From a virus, in IMG/VR virus record IMGVR_UViG_3300017782_000120, positions 1 to 30,403 of that record: a stretch of 30,403 bases of DNA, one strand, 5' to 3'. A model generated the notes under the pieces. It saw nothing but the letters and a program-made list of their open reading frames with translations. It had not been told where the DNA came from and searched no databases. The position numbers and the translations under genes were made by a program. Of the stretch, positions 14,829-22,772 are shown piece after piece (within the stretch, counting starts at the first letter, position 1; each line of letters opens with the position of its first letter).

Positions 14829-15743
14829 ATGGCGTTTACTACAACATCGAATTTTTCTGGAAAAGCAGCTGGATTCTACATCTCAGCAGCACTGAAGGAA
14901 GCAACATCATTAGACTACTTAACTATGATAGAAAATATCAAATTCAAGTCTAATATACAAAGAATGGCAGGATCAGGAGTAGTTGCTGATGCTACTTGTG
15001 ATTTTACAGATGCAGGTACTTTAGCACTTACAGAAAAGGTTTTAGAGCCTAAAAACTTACAAATCAATTTAGATCTTTGCAAGTCTACATTACTAGACTC
15101 TTGGGAAGCATTACAAATGAGAGCAGGAGCAGGTGCTCCACCTCCAGCTTCTTTTGATGACTATGTTATCTCTTATATGGGTGAGATCATAGCACAAGCA
15201 ACAGAAGAAAGTATCTGGGAAGGAACTGCAGTAGCAGGGAAATTTAACGGATTCTTAGGAGCGGTAACTGGTTACTTATTAAATGGAGTTGATGGAACAG
15301 TTGTTCAATCTTCAGCTTCAGCTGCTTATACTGCGGCTAATATTATAGCAAACTTACAGACTTTAACTACTGATATGGCAGCGAACATATCTCCAGTATT
15401 AAGAAAAGAGGATCTTCATATTTATATGAATCCAAAAACTTATGCTATGTATGTATCAGCAATATCTACTTTAGGATATGTTAATGCTTATAATATGAAC
15501 GGAGACTATGAGCCTGTATTCGAAGGATACAAAATTGCGGTTTGCCCAGGTATGGCAGACAATCAGCTAGTAGCTGCAGAAAAGTCAAATATGTTCTTTG
15601 GGACTGACTTACTTTCAGATGCAACTAGAATTACTTTAATGGATATGGCTAATTTGGACGGGTCAGACAATATGCGTTTAGTAGCAAGATACTCTGCAGG
15701 TGTTCAAACAGGAGTTGGAGCTGACATAGTAAGACAATCATAA
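14829..15743 (+). CDS. Major capsid protein (HK97 fold)
   Basis: 304 aa. It lacks an N-terminal delta domain, consistent with a separate scaffold. Typical features: helical N-arm, a long stretch with YVISYMGEIIAQATEESIWEG (spine-helix-like), the A-domain-like segment LRKEDLHIYMNPKTYAMYVS, and a C-terminal loop with EGYKIAVCPGMADNQLVAAE. It is followed by a strong hairpin terminator. Codon use is a little richer in GC, as expected for the most expressed virion gene. Confidence 0.8.
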   Translation: MAFTTTSNFSGKAAGFYISAALKEATSLDYLTMIENIKFKSNIQRMAGSGVVADATCDFTDAGTLALTEKVLEPKNLQINLDLCKSTLLDSWEALQMRAGAGAPPPASFDDYVISYMGEIIAQATEESIWEGTAVAGKFNGFLGAVTGYLLNGVDGTVVQSSASAAYTAANIIANLQTLTTDMAANISPVLRKEDLHIYMNPKTYAMYVSAISTLGYVNAYNMNGDYEPVFEGYKIAVCPGMADNQLVAAEKSNMFFGTDLLSDATRITLMDMANLDGSDNMRLVARYSAGVQTGVGADIVRQS

Positions 15744-15749
15744 TAATAT

Positions 15750-15780
15750 AAAGAAGGGGGTGTAAAAGCCCCCAACTTTT
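15750..15780 (+). terminator. Hairpin terminator after the major capsid gene
   Basis: GGGGG (15756-15760) pairs with CCCCC (15769-15773) around TGTAAAAG; AAAG upstream pairs with CTTT downstream across an internal AA/AA mismatch. Short T run follows. It lies 7 bp after the capsid stop, where it could cap the abundant capsid mRNA or protect its 3' end. Confidence 0.65.
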
Positions 15781-15801
15781 AACCCTTAAAAATAAAAAAA
15801 A

Positions 15802-16389
15802 ATGGCGTGTACAGCATTAACAAAAGGTAGAGGATTAGATTGCAATAGAATTTCAGGAGGTGTAAAATTCATCTACTTCTCAGTTTATGACGATTTTGCT
15901 AGAGCAGATTGGGCATATTCATCAGGCACAGAAGGGGAAATCGATACAATCAACTTTCAGACTTCAACAATATATAGATATACAGTACCAAGAGGATCTA
16001 CAACAGCAAATGAGACGCTGACGGGATCAACTGAAAACGGGACTCTTTTCTATACACCTACAGTAAATATGGTTATTAATCGCTTAACAAAAGAGGATCA
16101 AAACCAAATAAAATTATTAGGACAAACACAAGTAAGAATTTTTGCACAATTAAACGCAACACATTCGGCAACAGGAAATGATGTGATTATATGTTTAGGA
16201 ATGCACAATGGTATGTCAATGAACGCTGGTACTGCTGATAGTGGAGCAGCATTCGGAGATCGTAATGGATACACTCTGACATTCGATGGTTTAGAAGCAC
16301 AGCCTTTCGCTATGTTAGAAGATGTAGCAGCAGGAGGTGCTCCTTTCTCAAATTCAGGTATTTCAGGATTAAGTATAGTAACTTCATAA
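15802..16389 (+). CDS. Putative major tail tube protein
   Basis: 195 aa, beta-rich, with VKFIYFSVYDDFARADWAYS, TSTIYRYTVPRGSTTANETL and VIICLGMHNGMSMNAGTADS. A hydrophobic barrel followed by the pattern GYTLTFDGLEAQPFAML fits tail-tube-type proteins and the gene is flanked on both sides by strong hairpins, as expected of a highly expressed structural gene. A head decoration role is possible because the gene follows the capsid gene. Confidence 0.5.
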   Translation: MACTALTKGRGLDCNRISGGVKFIYFSVYDDFARADWAYSSGTEGEIDTINFQTSTIYRYTVPRGSTTANETLTGSTENGTLFYTPTVNMVINRLTKEDQNQIKLLGQTQVRIFAQLNATHSATGNDVIICLGMHNGMSMNAGTADSGAAFGDRNGYTLTFDGLEAQPFAMLEDVAAGGAPFSNSGISGLSIVTS

Positions 16390-16422
16390 TCTAATTTGTA
16401 GTTTTCATATATTACTTTGATT

Positions 16423-16448
16423 AGAGGGCTTTTGCCCTCTTTTCTTTT
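16423..16448 (+). terminator. Rho-independent terminator
   Basis: AGAGGGC (16423-16429), loop TTTT, GCCCTCT (16434-16440), then TTTCTTTT. A perfect 7-bp GC-rich stem with a T tract: the best terminator in the window. It ends the capsid/tail-tube transcript 34 bp after the stop. Confidence 0.88.
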
Positions 16449-16469
16449 ACAAGCCAAATAAAAAAGCTC

Positions 16470-16489
16470 TTTTTCTATTATATAATAGG
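16470..16489 (+). promoter_or_regulatory. TCTATTA-type upstream motif after a terminator
   Basis: TTTTTCTATTATATAATAGG ends at the ATG at 16490; its first 14 bases equal those at 3730. It comes 21 bp after the strong terminator at 16423, so transcription must restart here. That placement is the best argument that the motif is a promoter rather than a translation signal. Confidence 0.55.
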
Positions 16490-16969
16490 ATGATACAAGC
16501 AACTACCTTAACTAACTTAACTACTTACCTTCAGACAGAAGATAATCGTATTGATACTTCTGTAGGGTCTGATAAGATAAGACACTTAGTCAAGTTTATT
16601 AATGATATGGATAAATCAATACAATACGCTTATTCTACTGTTCATTTAATATATGACAGATACACTAAGTTTGTGTTTGATTATGACGCTACGCCAGATG
16701 TTTATACTGGAAAAGTAAATTTTTTACCAGCTGGATATTGGAAATATGAAGTTTATGAAGTTAGCTGGACAGGAGCTGTAGCGATAAGTTCTGGTAACGC
16801 ACCAGTGACTGAGACTGATGTTTTGCCAGTGGGACCCACACACGGAGTAGTACAAGGAATAGTTACAAAAGGTAAAATGAATGTTACTGAAAAAGATGGA
16901 ACTCAACAAGTGCAATATACACAAAGGCAAGAACCATCAGGAACAAATTACATATATTACGGAGAATAA
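16490..16969 (+). CDS. Virion-associated structural protein
   Basis: 159 aa. The N-terminus is helical (LTTYLQTEDNRIDTS, HLVKFINDMDKSIQYAYS), then beta strands (YDRYTKFVFDYDATPD, YWKYEVYEVSWTGAVAI). The ending GTNYIYYGE is compatible with a head-completion or fibre-attachment protein. I recognise no family. First gene of the cluster that contains the LamG paralogues and portal. Confidence 0.45.
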   Translation: MIQATTLTNLTTYLQTEDNRIDTSVGSDKIRHLVKFINDMDKSIQYAYSTVHLIYDRYTKFVFDYDATPDVYTGKVNFLPAGYWKYEVYEVSWTGAVAISSGNAPVTETDVLPVGPTHGVVQGIVTKGKMNVTEKDGTQQVQYTQRQEPSGTNYIYYGE

Positions 16970-16985
16970 AATTAAATAAAATAAA

Positions 16986-17261
16986 ATGGCAATAGAAAAC
17001 GTACAACAGCTCTTAACAGAGCAACTAGGTAAAAATGGAAGCACAGAAATATTCACTACAGCAGCACAAACTAGCAAAGACTTTTATTGTGTTTACTTTC
17101 CTGTTGAAAGTGTAGTAGCTTCAATAACAGTTGCTGATGCAACAGGTGAAGCAGCTTTGCAAACGACTTTAGCAGCAGGGACGACATTATTTATGAACGT
17201 GACTGCGATAACACTGACAAGTGGAATTGGAATAGGTTATCACGAGGGACCAACTACATAA
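16986..17261 (+). CDS. Small structural protein
   Basis: 91 aa, mostly beta (KDFYCVYFPVESVVASITVA, AAGTTLFMNVTAITLTSGIG), rich in Thr, Ala and Gly. It resembles small decoration or head-fibre proteins in composition. A 3-bp gap leads into the first LamG gene. Confidence 0.45.
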   Translation: MAIENVQQLLTEQLGKNGSTEIFTTAAQTSKDFYCVYFPVESVVASITVADATGEAALQTTLAAGTTLFMNVTAITLTSGIGIGYHEGPTT

Positions 17262-17264
17262 TAG

Positions 17265-18062
17265 ATGACTCAAAAACTTGGATTATCATTGAGCCTTCCT
17301 TCTATTAAAACAGGTGGTGCTAGTGCCTTTAAAAATTTATATTCTTTAAATTTTGATGGGGTTGATGATTATGTAGATTTTGGAGATGAAGATATATTCA
17401 CACCAAATTATTCGGGTGCTAACAGAGGAATGTCTTGGAGTTTTTGGCTTAAAGCGGCTGATATTACGCAGCAAAGATTACTAAATAAAAGTGGTCTCTT
17501 TTATAGTGGTAGCAGTAAATATGAATATTTGATAACAACTAATTTTGCTAATAAAGTAAAAATTAATATTTATGGTGGTGGTTCTGTTAGTATTGATATG
17601 AGGTTAATACTAAACACTATTTTAACTGATGATACTTGGTTTCATATAGCTTTTACTTGGAATTTAGGCTCTACTAATGCAGATTTAATAGGATATATAA
17701 ATGGAGTAAAACATAGTGTAGCAGATGGGAATGCAAGTTGGTCATTAGCTGGTACTTGGTCGCCTGTTCAAAATACACTTAATCCTTTGTATATGGGAAG
17801 AGATATAAGCAATTACGGAGAAGCTATTTTAGATGAAGTTGCTATATTTGATGATAATTTATCTACTGCTAAAGTACAATCTATTTACAATAGTGGTACA
17901 CCAACTGACTTATCTGGCGAACAATATTTGATAGGCTATTGGAGAAATGGAGATACAGCAGGAACATCTGTATTCCCTACTATTCAAGACTACTCATCAC
18001 AAAGTAACGATGGAACTATGACCAATATGACATCAGGAGATATAATAACAAATACACCATAA
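17265..18062 (+). CDS. LamG/concanavalin-like lectin domain protein A
   Basis: 265 aa. After a 30-residue N-terminus (KLGLSLSLPSIKTGG) comes one LamG-type jelly roll: LNFDGVDDYVDFG, SWSFWLKAA, WFHIAFTWN, IGYINGVKH, LDEVAIFDDNL, then YNSGTPTDLSGEQYLIGYW and GTMTNMTSGDI. Such domains bind glycans; on a virion they act in adsorption, for example as capsid or tail decoration. A close paralogue lies at 18290. No signal peptide. Confidence 0.72.
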   Translation: MTQKLGLSLSLPSIKTGGASAFKNLYSLNFDGVDDYVDFGDEDIFTPNYSGANRGMSWSFWLKAADITQQRLLNKSGLFYSGSSKYEYLITTNFANKVKINIYGGGSVSIDMRLILNTILTDDTWFHIAFTWNLGSTNADLIGYINGVKHSVADGNASWSLAGTWSPVQNTLNPLYMGRDISNYGEAILDEVAIFDDNLSTAKVQSIYNSGTPTDLSGEQYLIGYWRNGDTAGTSVFPTIQDYSSQSNDGTMTNMTSGDIITNTP

Positions 18063-18064
18063 TT

Positions 18065-18286
18065 ATGATTTATGTAATATATAATGTAGCAGATGTTTCA
18101 AGTATAGATTTTTCTTTAGTAGAAGAAACAAGTCAAGATACTTTAAGGCTTTCTATTGATGAAACTAAAACAGTATTAAAATTTAAAGGTAAAACACCTA
18201 GTTTTTTAGTAGGTTTACAACAATATAATCATTCAGAGATTTTAGCAATAATGCACACTTCTGAGTGGACTAAAAATATTAATTAG
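18065..18286 (+). CDS. Small protein between the LamG paralogues
   Basis: 73 aa. Beta-alpha composition: MIYVIYNVADVSSIDFSLV, RLSIDETKTVLKFKGKTP, FLVGLQQYNHSEILAIMHTS. No family recognised. The 2-bp and 3-bp gaps to both LamG genes place it in the same transcript. It resembles small Bacteroidota phage proteins that pair with tail or capsid-decoration genes. Confidence 0.5.
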   Translation: MIYVIYNVADVSSIDFSLVEETSQDTLRLSIDETKTVLKFKGKTPSFLVGLQQYNHSEILAIMHTSEWTKNIN

Positions 18287-18289
18287 AAT

Positions 18290-19084
18290 ATGGCACAAAA
18301 ATTAGGATTAGCATTAAGTTTACCAACTATCAAAACAGCAGCAGGTTCAGCTTTTGAGAATCTATATTCTTTAGACTTTGATGGGGTGGATGACTATGTA
18401 GACTTTGGTAGTAGTGCTTCTTTTACACCAAATAGCTCAGGTGCAAATCGTGGTTTTTCTATCTCTTTATGGGTAAAAACTACTGCAAGTGGACCAACAA
18501 TTTGCAGTAAACTAAATATTGGTAATTTAGAATACTCTGTAAAAATTGGGGCTGGTGGAAATATTGATGTTATATTTTATGGCAATAACAGTGGTGTAAT
18601 ATTTCAAAGATTAATCTGCGACACAAGCTATGGCGGTTTTATTGCTATTAATGATGGTAATTGGCATCATCTTGCAGTTACCTTTAATTTAGGAAGCACT
18701 GCAAGTTCAATTATAATTTACATAGATGGTGTGGAGTTTTCAGATAGTAATGGTGGTGCTAATTATGCTAGTACAGGAACGTGGTCGCCTGTTATAAATA
18801 CATCTGCTTATTTTGCACTTAACACTCCTAGTAGAGGTTTTAGTGGAAATATAGATGAATTGTCTATTTGGGATGGTTCTCTTAACCAAAGCGGAATTAA
18901 TGAAATATACAATAGTGGAACACCTACTGATTTGTCAGGAGGACAGTATTTAATAGGCTGGTGGAGAAACGGAGACCCAACAGGAACAGGTGCATTTCCA
19001 ACAATAGTAAATCAAGAAGGGGCGGTTTTAGATGGAACAATGACTAATATGACTTCTGGCGATATAGTAACAGACGTACCTTAA
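18290..19084 (+). CDS. LamG/concanavalin-like lectin domain protein B
   Basis: 264 aa, paralogue of the protein at 17265. Both ends match closely (KLGLALSLPTIKT; LDFDGVDDYVDFG; NSGTPTDLSGGQYLIGWW; GTMTNMTSGDI), while the middle, which would form the jelly-roll loops and sugar site (about residues 65-170), is divergent. That is the pattern of a duplicated receptor-binding domain under diversifying selection. It lies 10 bp before the portal gene. Confidence 0.72.
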   Translation: MAQKLGLALSLPTIKTAAGSAFENLYSLDFDGVDDYVDFGSSASFTPNSSGANRGFSISLWVKTTASGPTICSKLNIGNLEYSVKIGAGGNIDVIFYGNNSGVIFQRLICDTSYGGFIAINDGNWHHLAVTFNLGSTASSIIIYIDGVEFSDSNGGANYASTGTWSPVINTSAYFALNTPSRGFSGNIDELSIWDGSLNQSGINEIYNSGTPTDLSGGQYLIGWWRNGDPTGTGAFPTIVNQEGAVLDGTMTNMTSGDIVTDVP

Positions 19085-19094
19085 AAAATAAAAT

Positions 19095-21158
19095 ATGAAA
19101 GACAATATTATTAATATCAATTTAGAAACAAGTACAGCTCCTTTAATTACAGAAGTACGTGGAAAAGATTATATTGAATACGGGGATGCTAATGGTGAGT
19201 GGCGCAACTTATATCCACAGTTTTTAATAGATCTATATTATTCAAGTAGTATATCAGCTGCCATTATAAACTCAACTTCTGAGATGATTGCTGGTGAAGC
19301 TCTTATCATAGAGGATGAAGATGACAGAGATTTAGACTCAAGAATTAAGCTACAGAACTTTATGAATAGGGCTAATGGAAACGAAAGCCTACACGAGGTT
19401 ATAAAGAAACTAGCTTTTGATTTTAAATTACAGGGTGCTTTTGCTCTTAACATCGTTTGGAGTAAAGACCGCACACAAATTGCTGAAATTTATCATATTG
19501 ATGTTTCTAAGCTAAGATGTGCTAGACCCGATGAATTTGGAAAAACAAGAGGTTACTACATAAGTGCAGACTGGAGTAACACTAGACAGAATAAACCTTA
19601 TTACGTACCAGCTTTTAATGCTAATGACAGAACTTCAGCGAATCAGATTATGTACTCAGGTCTTTATAGTCCAAATATGAACTCGTATTTTACTCCTGAT
19701 TACGTGAGTTGTAATAACTGGGCACTTATTGACTCTAGAGTATCTGAGTTCCACCTCAACAATATCTCCAATGGATTCGCAGGATCCTTTATGATTAGCT
19801 TTGCTAATGGGGTGCCTACTGCTGAAGAACGTAGACAAATAGAACAAAGTCTTACTGATAAATTCTGCTCAGAATCTAATTCAGGTAAATTTGTACTTAC
19901 ATTTAGTGACGACAAAACAAGAACACCTGAGATAACACCTATTAGTTCAAGTGACCTTGATAAACAGTATTTAGCTTTACAGGAGCTACTTACTAGCAAC
20001 ATTCTTTCTGGGCATAGAGTAACTTCAAAAACTCTTATGGGAATAGATACAGCTAATGGATTTTCAAGTAATACAGATGAGATTATAAATGCAGCAAATT
20101 TCTACTTAAATACAGTTATCAAGCCTTTTCAAGACCAATTAGTAAAACAGCTCAGAAAGATATTTCAAATTAATAATATGGATATGCCTGTAAACTTTGT
20201 ACAGCTTAAACCTATTACAGTACAATTTGATTCTAAGACTATCAGGGAAGTTATGACAACTGATGAAATAAGAGATGAGCTTGGACTTGAACCTTTAGGT
20301 GAAGATGACACAGTAGAACAAGATGTAAAACTTAGTAAAGTTGGTATGATTGATGGAGAACCTGTTTTTAGCACAATAGAAGAGGCTCAGGCTCACGCAA
20401 AGACAATAGGGTGTGAAGGGTACCACGAGCACGAATACGAAGGCAAAACCGTTTATATGGCTTGTAAAGATCATTCTGAAGCTACTGATCTAAAAAAGTG
20501 TGAATGTAGTAAATCAGAAACTGAATTAACTGAGCTTACAAAGTTTATAGAGCAATTCGGTGAAGATGAAGCAGATGAATGGGAGCTAATTGAAGAAGAA
20601 ATGGTAGATGGAGAGCACAATGACTTTGATTTTGAAGCTGAATTAAACAAACAAGTGGAGGGTAAAACAGAACTTGCTAAGGCAATTACTTCAAGACCAA
20701 ACGCTAGAAGTACGCAAGACGGAGTAAATAAATCTTATAACGATTATTACAAAGTAAGATATGTTTATGCTACAGATAATTTTTTAACTAATAAATCAGG
20801 AACAAGCAGAAGTTTCTGTAGAGATATGGTGGCTGCTAATAAAGTATACAGAAAAGAAGACATAGTAAACGCTAATAGTGTGGAATTGAATCCAGGATTT
20901 GGGCACCCTGAATATGCTTATATGGATGATGAACTAGGAACGTATAATTTGTTTTTATACAAAGGGGGACCACAATGTAGGCATTTTTGGTTGCGTAGAA
21001 TTTACAAGAGTTCTTTAAGAAATGCAAAAAAACCAATAAAAGACGCTGAAGTTATTGGTTATACAAAGGCTGTTAGCGAAGGCTTTACAGCTGAAAGAAA
21101 TGATAAGCTGGTAGCAATACCACCACAAAGAATGAAAAATAACGGATATTACAACTAA
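19095..21158 (+). CDS. Portal protein with C-terminal extension
   Basis: 687 aa. The first 430 residues look like a phage portal: YLDLYYSSSISAAIINSTS-type clip region, LKLQGAFALNIVWSKDRTQI, NGFSSNTDEIINAANFYLNT and FQDQLVKQLRKIF near the end. After an acidic, cysteine-containing linker (HEHEYEGKTVYMACKDH, CECSK) comes a 150-residue extra domain: YYKVRYVYATDNFLTNKSGT, SFCRDMVAANKVYRKEDI, GTYNLFLYKGGPQCRHFWLR. I recall that last segment as a module in head genes of Bacteroidota phages; its function is unknown. The portal lies downstream of the capsid gene, contrary to the usual order. Confidence 0.75.
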   Translation: MKDNIININLETSTAPLITEVRGKDYIEYGDANGEWRNLYPQFLIDLYYSSSISAAIINSTSEMIAGEALIIEDEDDRDLDSRIKLQNFMNRANGNESLHEVIKKLAFDFKLQGAFALNIVWSKDRTQIAEIYHIDVSKLRCARPDEFGKTRGYYISADWSNTRQNKPYYVPAFNANDRTSANQIMYSGLYSPNMNSYFTPDYVSCNNWALIDSRVSEFHLNNISNGFAGSFMISFANGVPTAEERRQIEQSLTDKFCSESNSGKFVLTFSDDKTRTPEITPISSSDLDKQYLALQELLTSNILSGHRVTSKTLMGIDTANGFSSNTDEIINAANFYLNTVIKPFQDQLVKQLRKIFQINNMDMPVNFVQLKPITVQFDSKTIREVMTTDEIRDELGLEPLGEDDTVEQDVKLSKVGMIDGEPVFSTIEEAQAHAKTIGCEGYHEHEYEGKTVYMACKDHSEATDLKKCECSKSETELTELTKFIEQFGEDEADEWELIEEEMVDGEHNDFDFEAELNKQVEGKTELAKAITSRPNARSTQDGVNKSYNDYYKVRYVYATDNFLTNKSGTSRSFCRDMVAANKVYRKEDIVNANSVELNPGFGHPEYAYMDDELGTYNLFLYKGGPQCRHFWLRRIYKSSLRNAKKPIKDAEVIGYTKAVSEGFTAERNDKLVAIPPQRMKNNGYYN

Positions 21159-21160
21159 TT

Positions 21161-21718
21161 ATGGCATACGTACTCTTTATATCAGAAACAAAACTTAAGG
21201 AATCCACAGCGGTAAACCTTAATGTAAGTGTTGACATCTTACTCCCATTTGTGCGTGAAGCACAGAAACTTTATGTTGAAACAGCACTTGGAACTGACCT
21301 TACACAACATTTAAAAAATCATATTATAGCAGGAACTTTAACAGGGGCTGACAAGACTCTAGTAGATGATTACATCGGTGATATGTTACCAGGCTATTCA
21401 TTATACCACGCCTTGCCATATCTTAGGTTTAAAGTAGAAAACGGGAATGTTTATTCTAAAACGTCAGAAACTGGAACAGCATTATCAACTGAAGAAGCAC
21501 AACATTTACGTGAAGAAATCTTAAATACAGCAAGTTATTATCGTGAAAGAATGATTGACTATATTAGAAATAATACAGCTAGTTTTCCATCTTACAGTAC
21601 GAATAGTGGGGCGGATGTAAACCCTTCTATTGATAACTATTACGCTGGAATGAATTTAGAAAAACCAAGACAAGGCACTGAGTTAACTCTTAGAAACTTT
21701 TTAAATGCTGGAGATTAA
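21161..21718 (+). CDS. DUF6712-like head-tail connector protein
   Basis: 185 aa, helical, with ETKLKESTAVNLNVSVDILL, IREAQKLYVETALGTDL-like segment, PGYSLYHALPYLRFKV and a long helix (EEAQHLREEILNTASYYRER). The pattern resembles DUF6712 proteins of Bacteroidota phages, which occupy the head-tail adaptor position. It starts 2 bp after the portal gene. Its stop overlaps the ATG of a tiny downstream ORF. Confidence 0.6.
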   Translation: MAYVLFISETKLKESTAVNLNVSVDILLPFVREAQKLYVETALGTDLTQHLKNHIIAGTLTGADKTLVDDYIGDMLPGYSLYHALPYLRFKVENGNVYSKTSETGTALSTEEAQHLREEILNTASYYRERMIDYIRNNTASFPSYSTNSGADVNPSIDNYYAGMNLEKPRQGTELTLRNFLNAGD

Positions 21719-21834
21719 TGAAGAAATATTATAAAACAAAACCGCAGAACATAACAAAGCTAAAGTCCTATTTGGATAAAAAAACTATTAAAAATGACAG
21801 ATCTAAAAGACACAATACAAGTAGGACTCGCTAA
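21718..21834 (+). CDS. Small basic protein
   Basis: 38 aa, strongly basic (KKYYKTKPQNITKLKSYLDK at the start, RHNTSRTR at the end). Its ATG shares a base with the stop of the connector gene (TAATG), and it overlaps the holin-like ORF in another frame. Small enough that it may serve mainly to couple translation to the next gene. No family recognised. Confidence 0.35.
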   Translation: MKKYYKTKPQNITKLKSYLDKKTIKNDRSKRHNTSRTR

Positions 21835-21955
21835 TGGTTCTGCTATCGGTTTTAGTATAACTGATTGTAATGAAATACTAACTTTGGTTTCCTTAGTTTT
21901 AGCAATAGGATTTACCATTTATAAATTTATAAAATATGAAAAAAATAATTTGTAA
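21794..21955 (+). CDS. Small membrane protein, holin-like
   Basis: 53 aa: a polar N-terminus (about 26 residues), one transmembrane helix (EILTLVSLVLAIGFTIYKFI) and a short basic tail (KYEKNN). This is a single-span holin or phage membrane protein layout. It lies at the start of the lysis-like region, before the DUF5675 gene. The next ORF begins inside its end. Confidence 0.55.
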   Translation: MTDLKDTIQVGLANGSAIGFSITDCNEILTLVSLVLAIGFTIYKFIKYEKNNL

Positions 21956-22034
21956 CATATTATTCTACATAACAGGAAAAGAAATTTGTTTAAATTGGTG
22001 TGACAAAAACTGCAAATTTGATAAGACTATATAA
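21936..22034 (+). CDS. Tiny cysteine-rich protein
   Basis: 32 aa with four Cys (ICNILF, EICLNWCDKNCKF). The first part is hydrophobic, the second has closely spaced Cys that could bind a metal. It overlaps the holin-like ORF by 20 bp and abuts the next ATG. A spanin-like role cannot be shown. No family recognised. Confidence 0.35.
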   Translation: MKKIICNILFYITGKEICLNWCDKNCKFDKTI

Positions 22035-22166
22035 ATGCCTAAGAAAAGAAAGCTCAACTCAACTAATCCTAAATACTTAAAAACAGATGAAAAAGCTCCT
22101 GAAGTTCGTAGAGAATTTGTTAAAGAAGTTAAAGGTGTTAAAGTGTACAAAGTCTATTACATTTGA
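22035..22166 (+). CDS. Small basic protein
   Basis: 43 aa, MPKKRKLNSTNPKYLKTDEK then REFVKEVKGVKVYKVYYI. The ATG immediately follows the preceding stop (TAAATG). It overlaps the DUF5675 ORF from 22087 in another frame. The nuclear-localisation-like KKRK start is just a basic patch here. Function unknown. Confidence 0.4.
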   Translation: MPKKRKLNSTNPKYLKTDEKAPEVRREFVKEVKGVKVYKVYYI

Positions 22167-22581
22167 TTTGGAAAGCAAAATTAATCTTTTACTCATAAGA
22201 GATACATTTACAGAAAATTCAACTATAGGTGAACTATTTTTAAATGGTGAAAGAATGTGTGATACTTTAGAGAATCCTTATATAAATAATGAAAGAAATA
22301 TATCTTGTATCCCTGAAGGTCAATACAAGGTAAGATTAAGAACAGCAAGAGAATCAGCTACTAGAGATTACTTGCACCTTTTAGTACAAGATGTTCCAAA
22401 CAGAGATTATATATTGTTTCATAGAGGTAATACAGCTAAAGATACAAGCGGCTGCATCCTAGTGGGGCTAGGAAGTCAACAGGACTTTGTGCAGAACTCT
22501 ACATTGGCTATGGATTTACTTATGAAAGAAATTATAAATTTGGAAGAAACAAAAATTAATTTAATAATCAAAAACCCATAA
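22087..22581 (+). CDS. DUF5675 family protein, possible lysis enzyme
   Basis: Up to 164 aa. The core has IGELFLNGERMCDTLENPY, CIPEGQYKVRLRTA, VPNRDYILFHRGNTAKDTSG and CILVG, which match the DUF5675 pattern. DUF5675 has an L,D-transpeptidase/peptidase-like layout with a conserved His (HRGN) and Cys (SGCILVG) and often sits in phage lysis regions; catalysis is inferred. The ATG at 22087 gives an amphipathic N-terminus that overlaps the preceding ORF by 80 bp. An alternative TTG near 22168, just after that ORF, would remove it. Neighbours are small membrane proteins. Confidence 0.6.
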   Translation: MKKLLKFVENLLKKLKVLKCTKSITFDLESKINLLLIRDTFTENSTIGELFLNGERMCDTLENPYINNERNISCIPEGQYKVRLRTARESATRDYLHLLVQDVPNRDYILFHRGNTAKDTSGCILVGLGSQQDFVQNSTLAMDLLMKEIINLEETKINLIIKNP

Positions 22582-22583
22582 AA

Positions 22584-22772
22584 ATGAAAAATTACATAAT
22601 TACTCAATTACTTACTTCTAAAAAAGTATGGTTAGGAATATCATCTATTGTCATTCCTTTAATTGCAACTACTTTAGGCGTAGATGAATCATCAGTGTCA
22701 GATATATGGTGGTCACTTATCGCTATGCTCGGTGGACAATCTTTAGCTGATTTTGGAAAGTCCAACAAATAG
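22584..22772 (+). CDS. Small membrane protein, holin-like
   Basis: 62 aa. A hydrophobic helix (VWLGISSIVIPLIATTLGV), then DESSVSDIWWSLIAMLGGQSL, which may form a second short span, and a polar tail. Two-span layout of small holins. It follows the DUF5675 gene by 2 bp, so holin plus lysin is a plausible pairing. The next gene begins inside its end. Confidence 0.5.
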   Translation: MKNYIITQLLTSKKVWLGISSIVIPLIATTLGVDESSVSDIWWSLIAMLGGQSLADFGKSNK

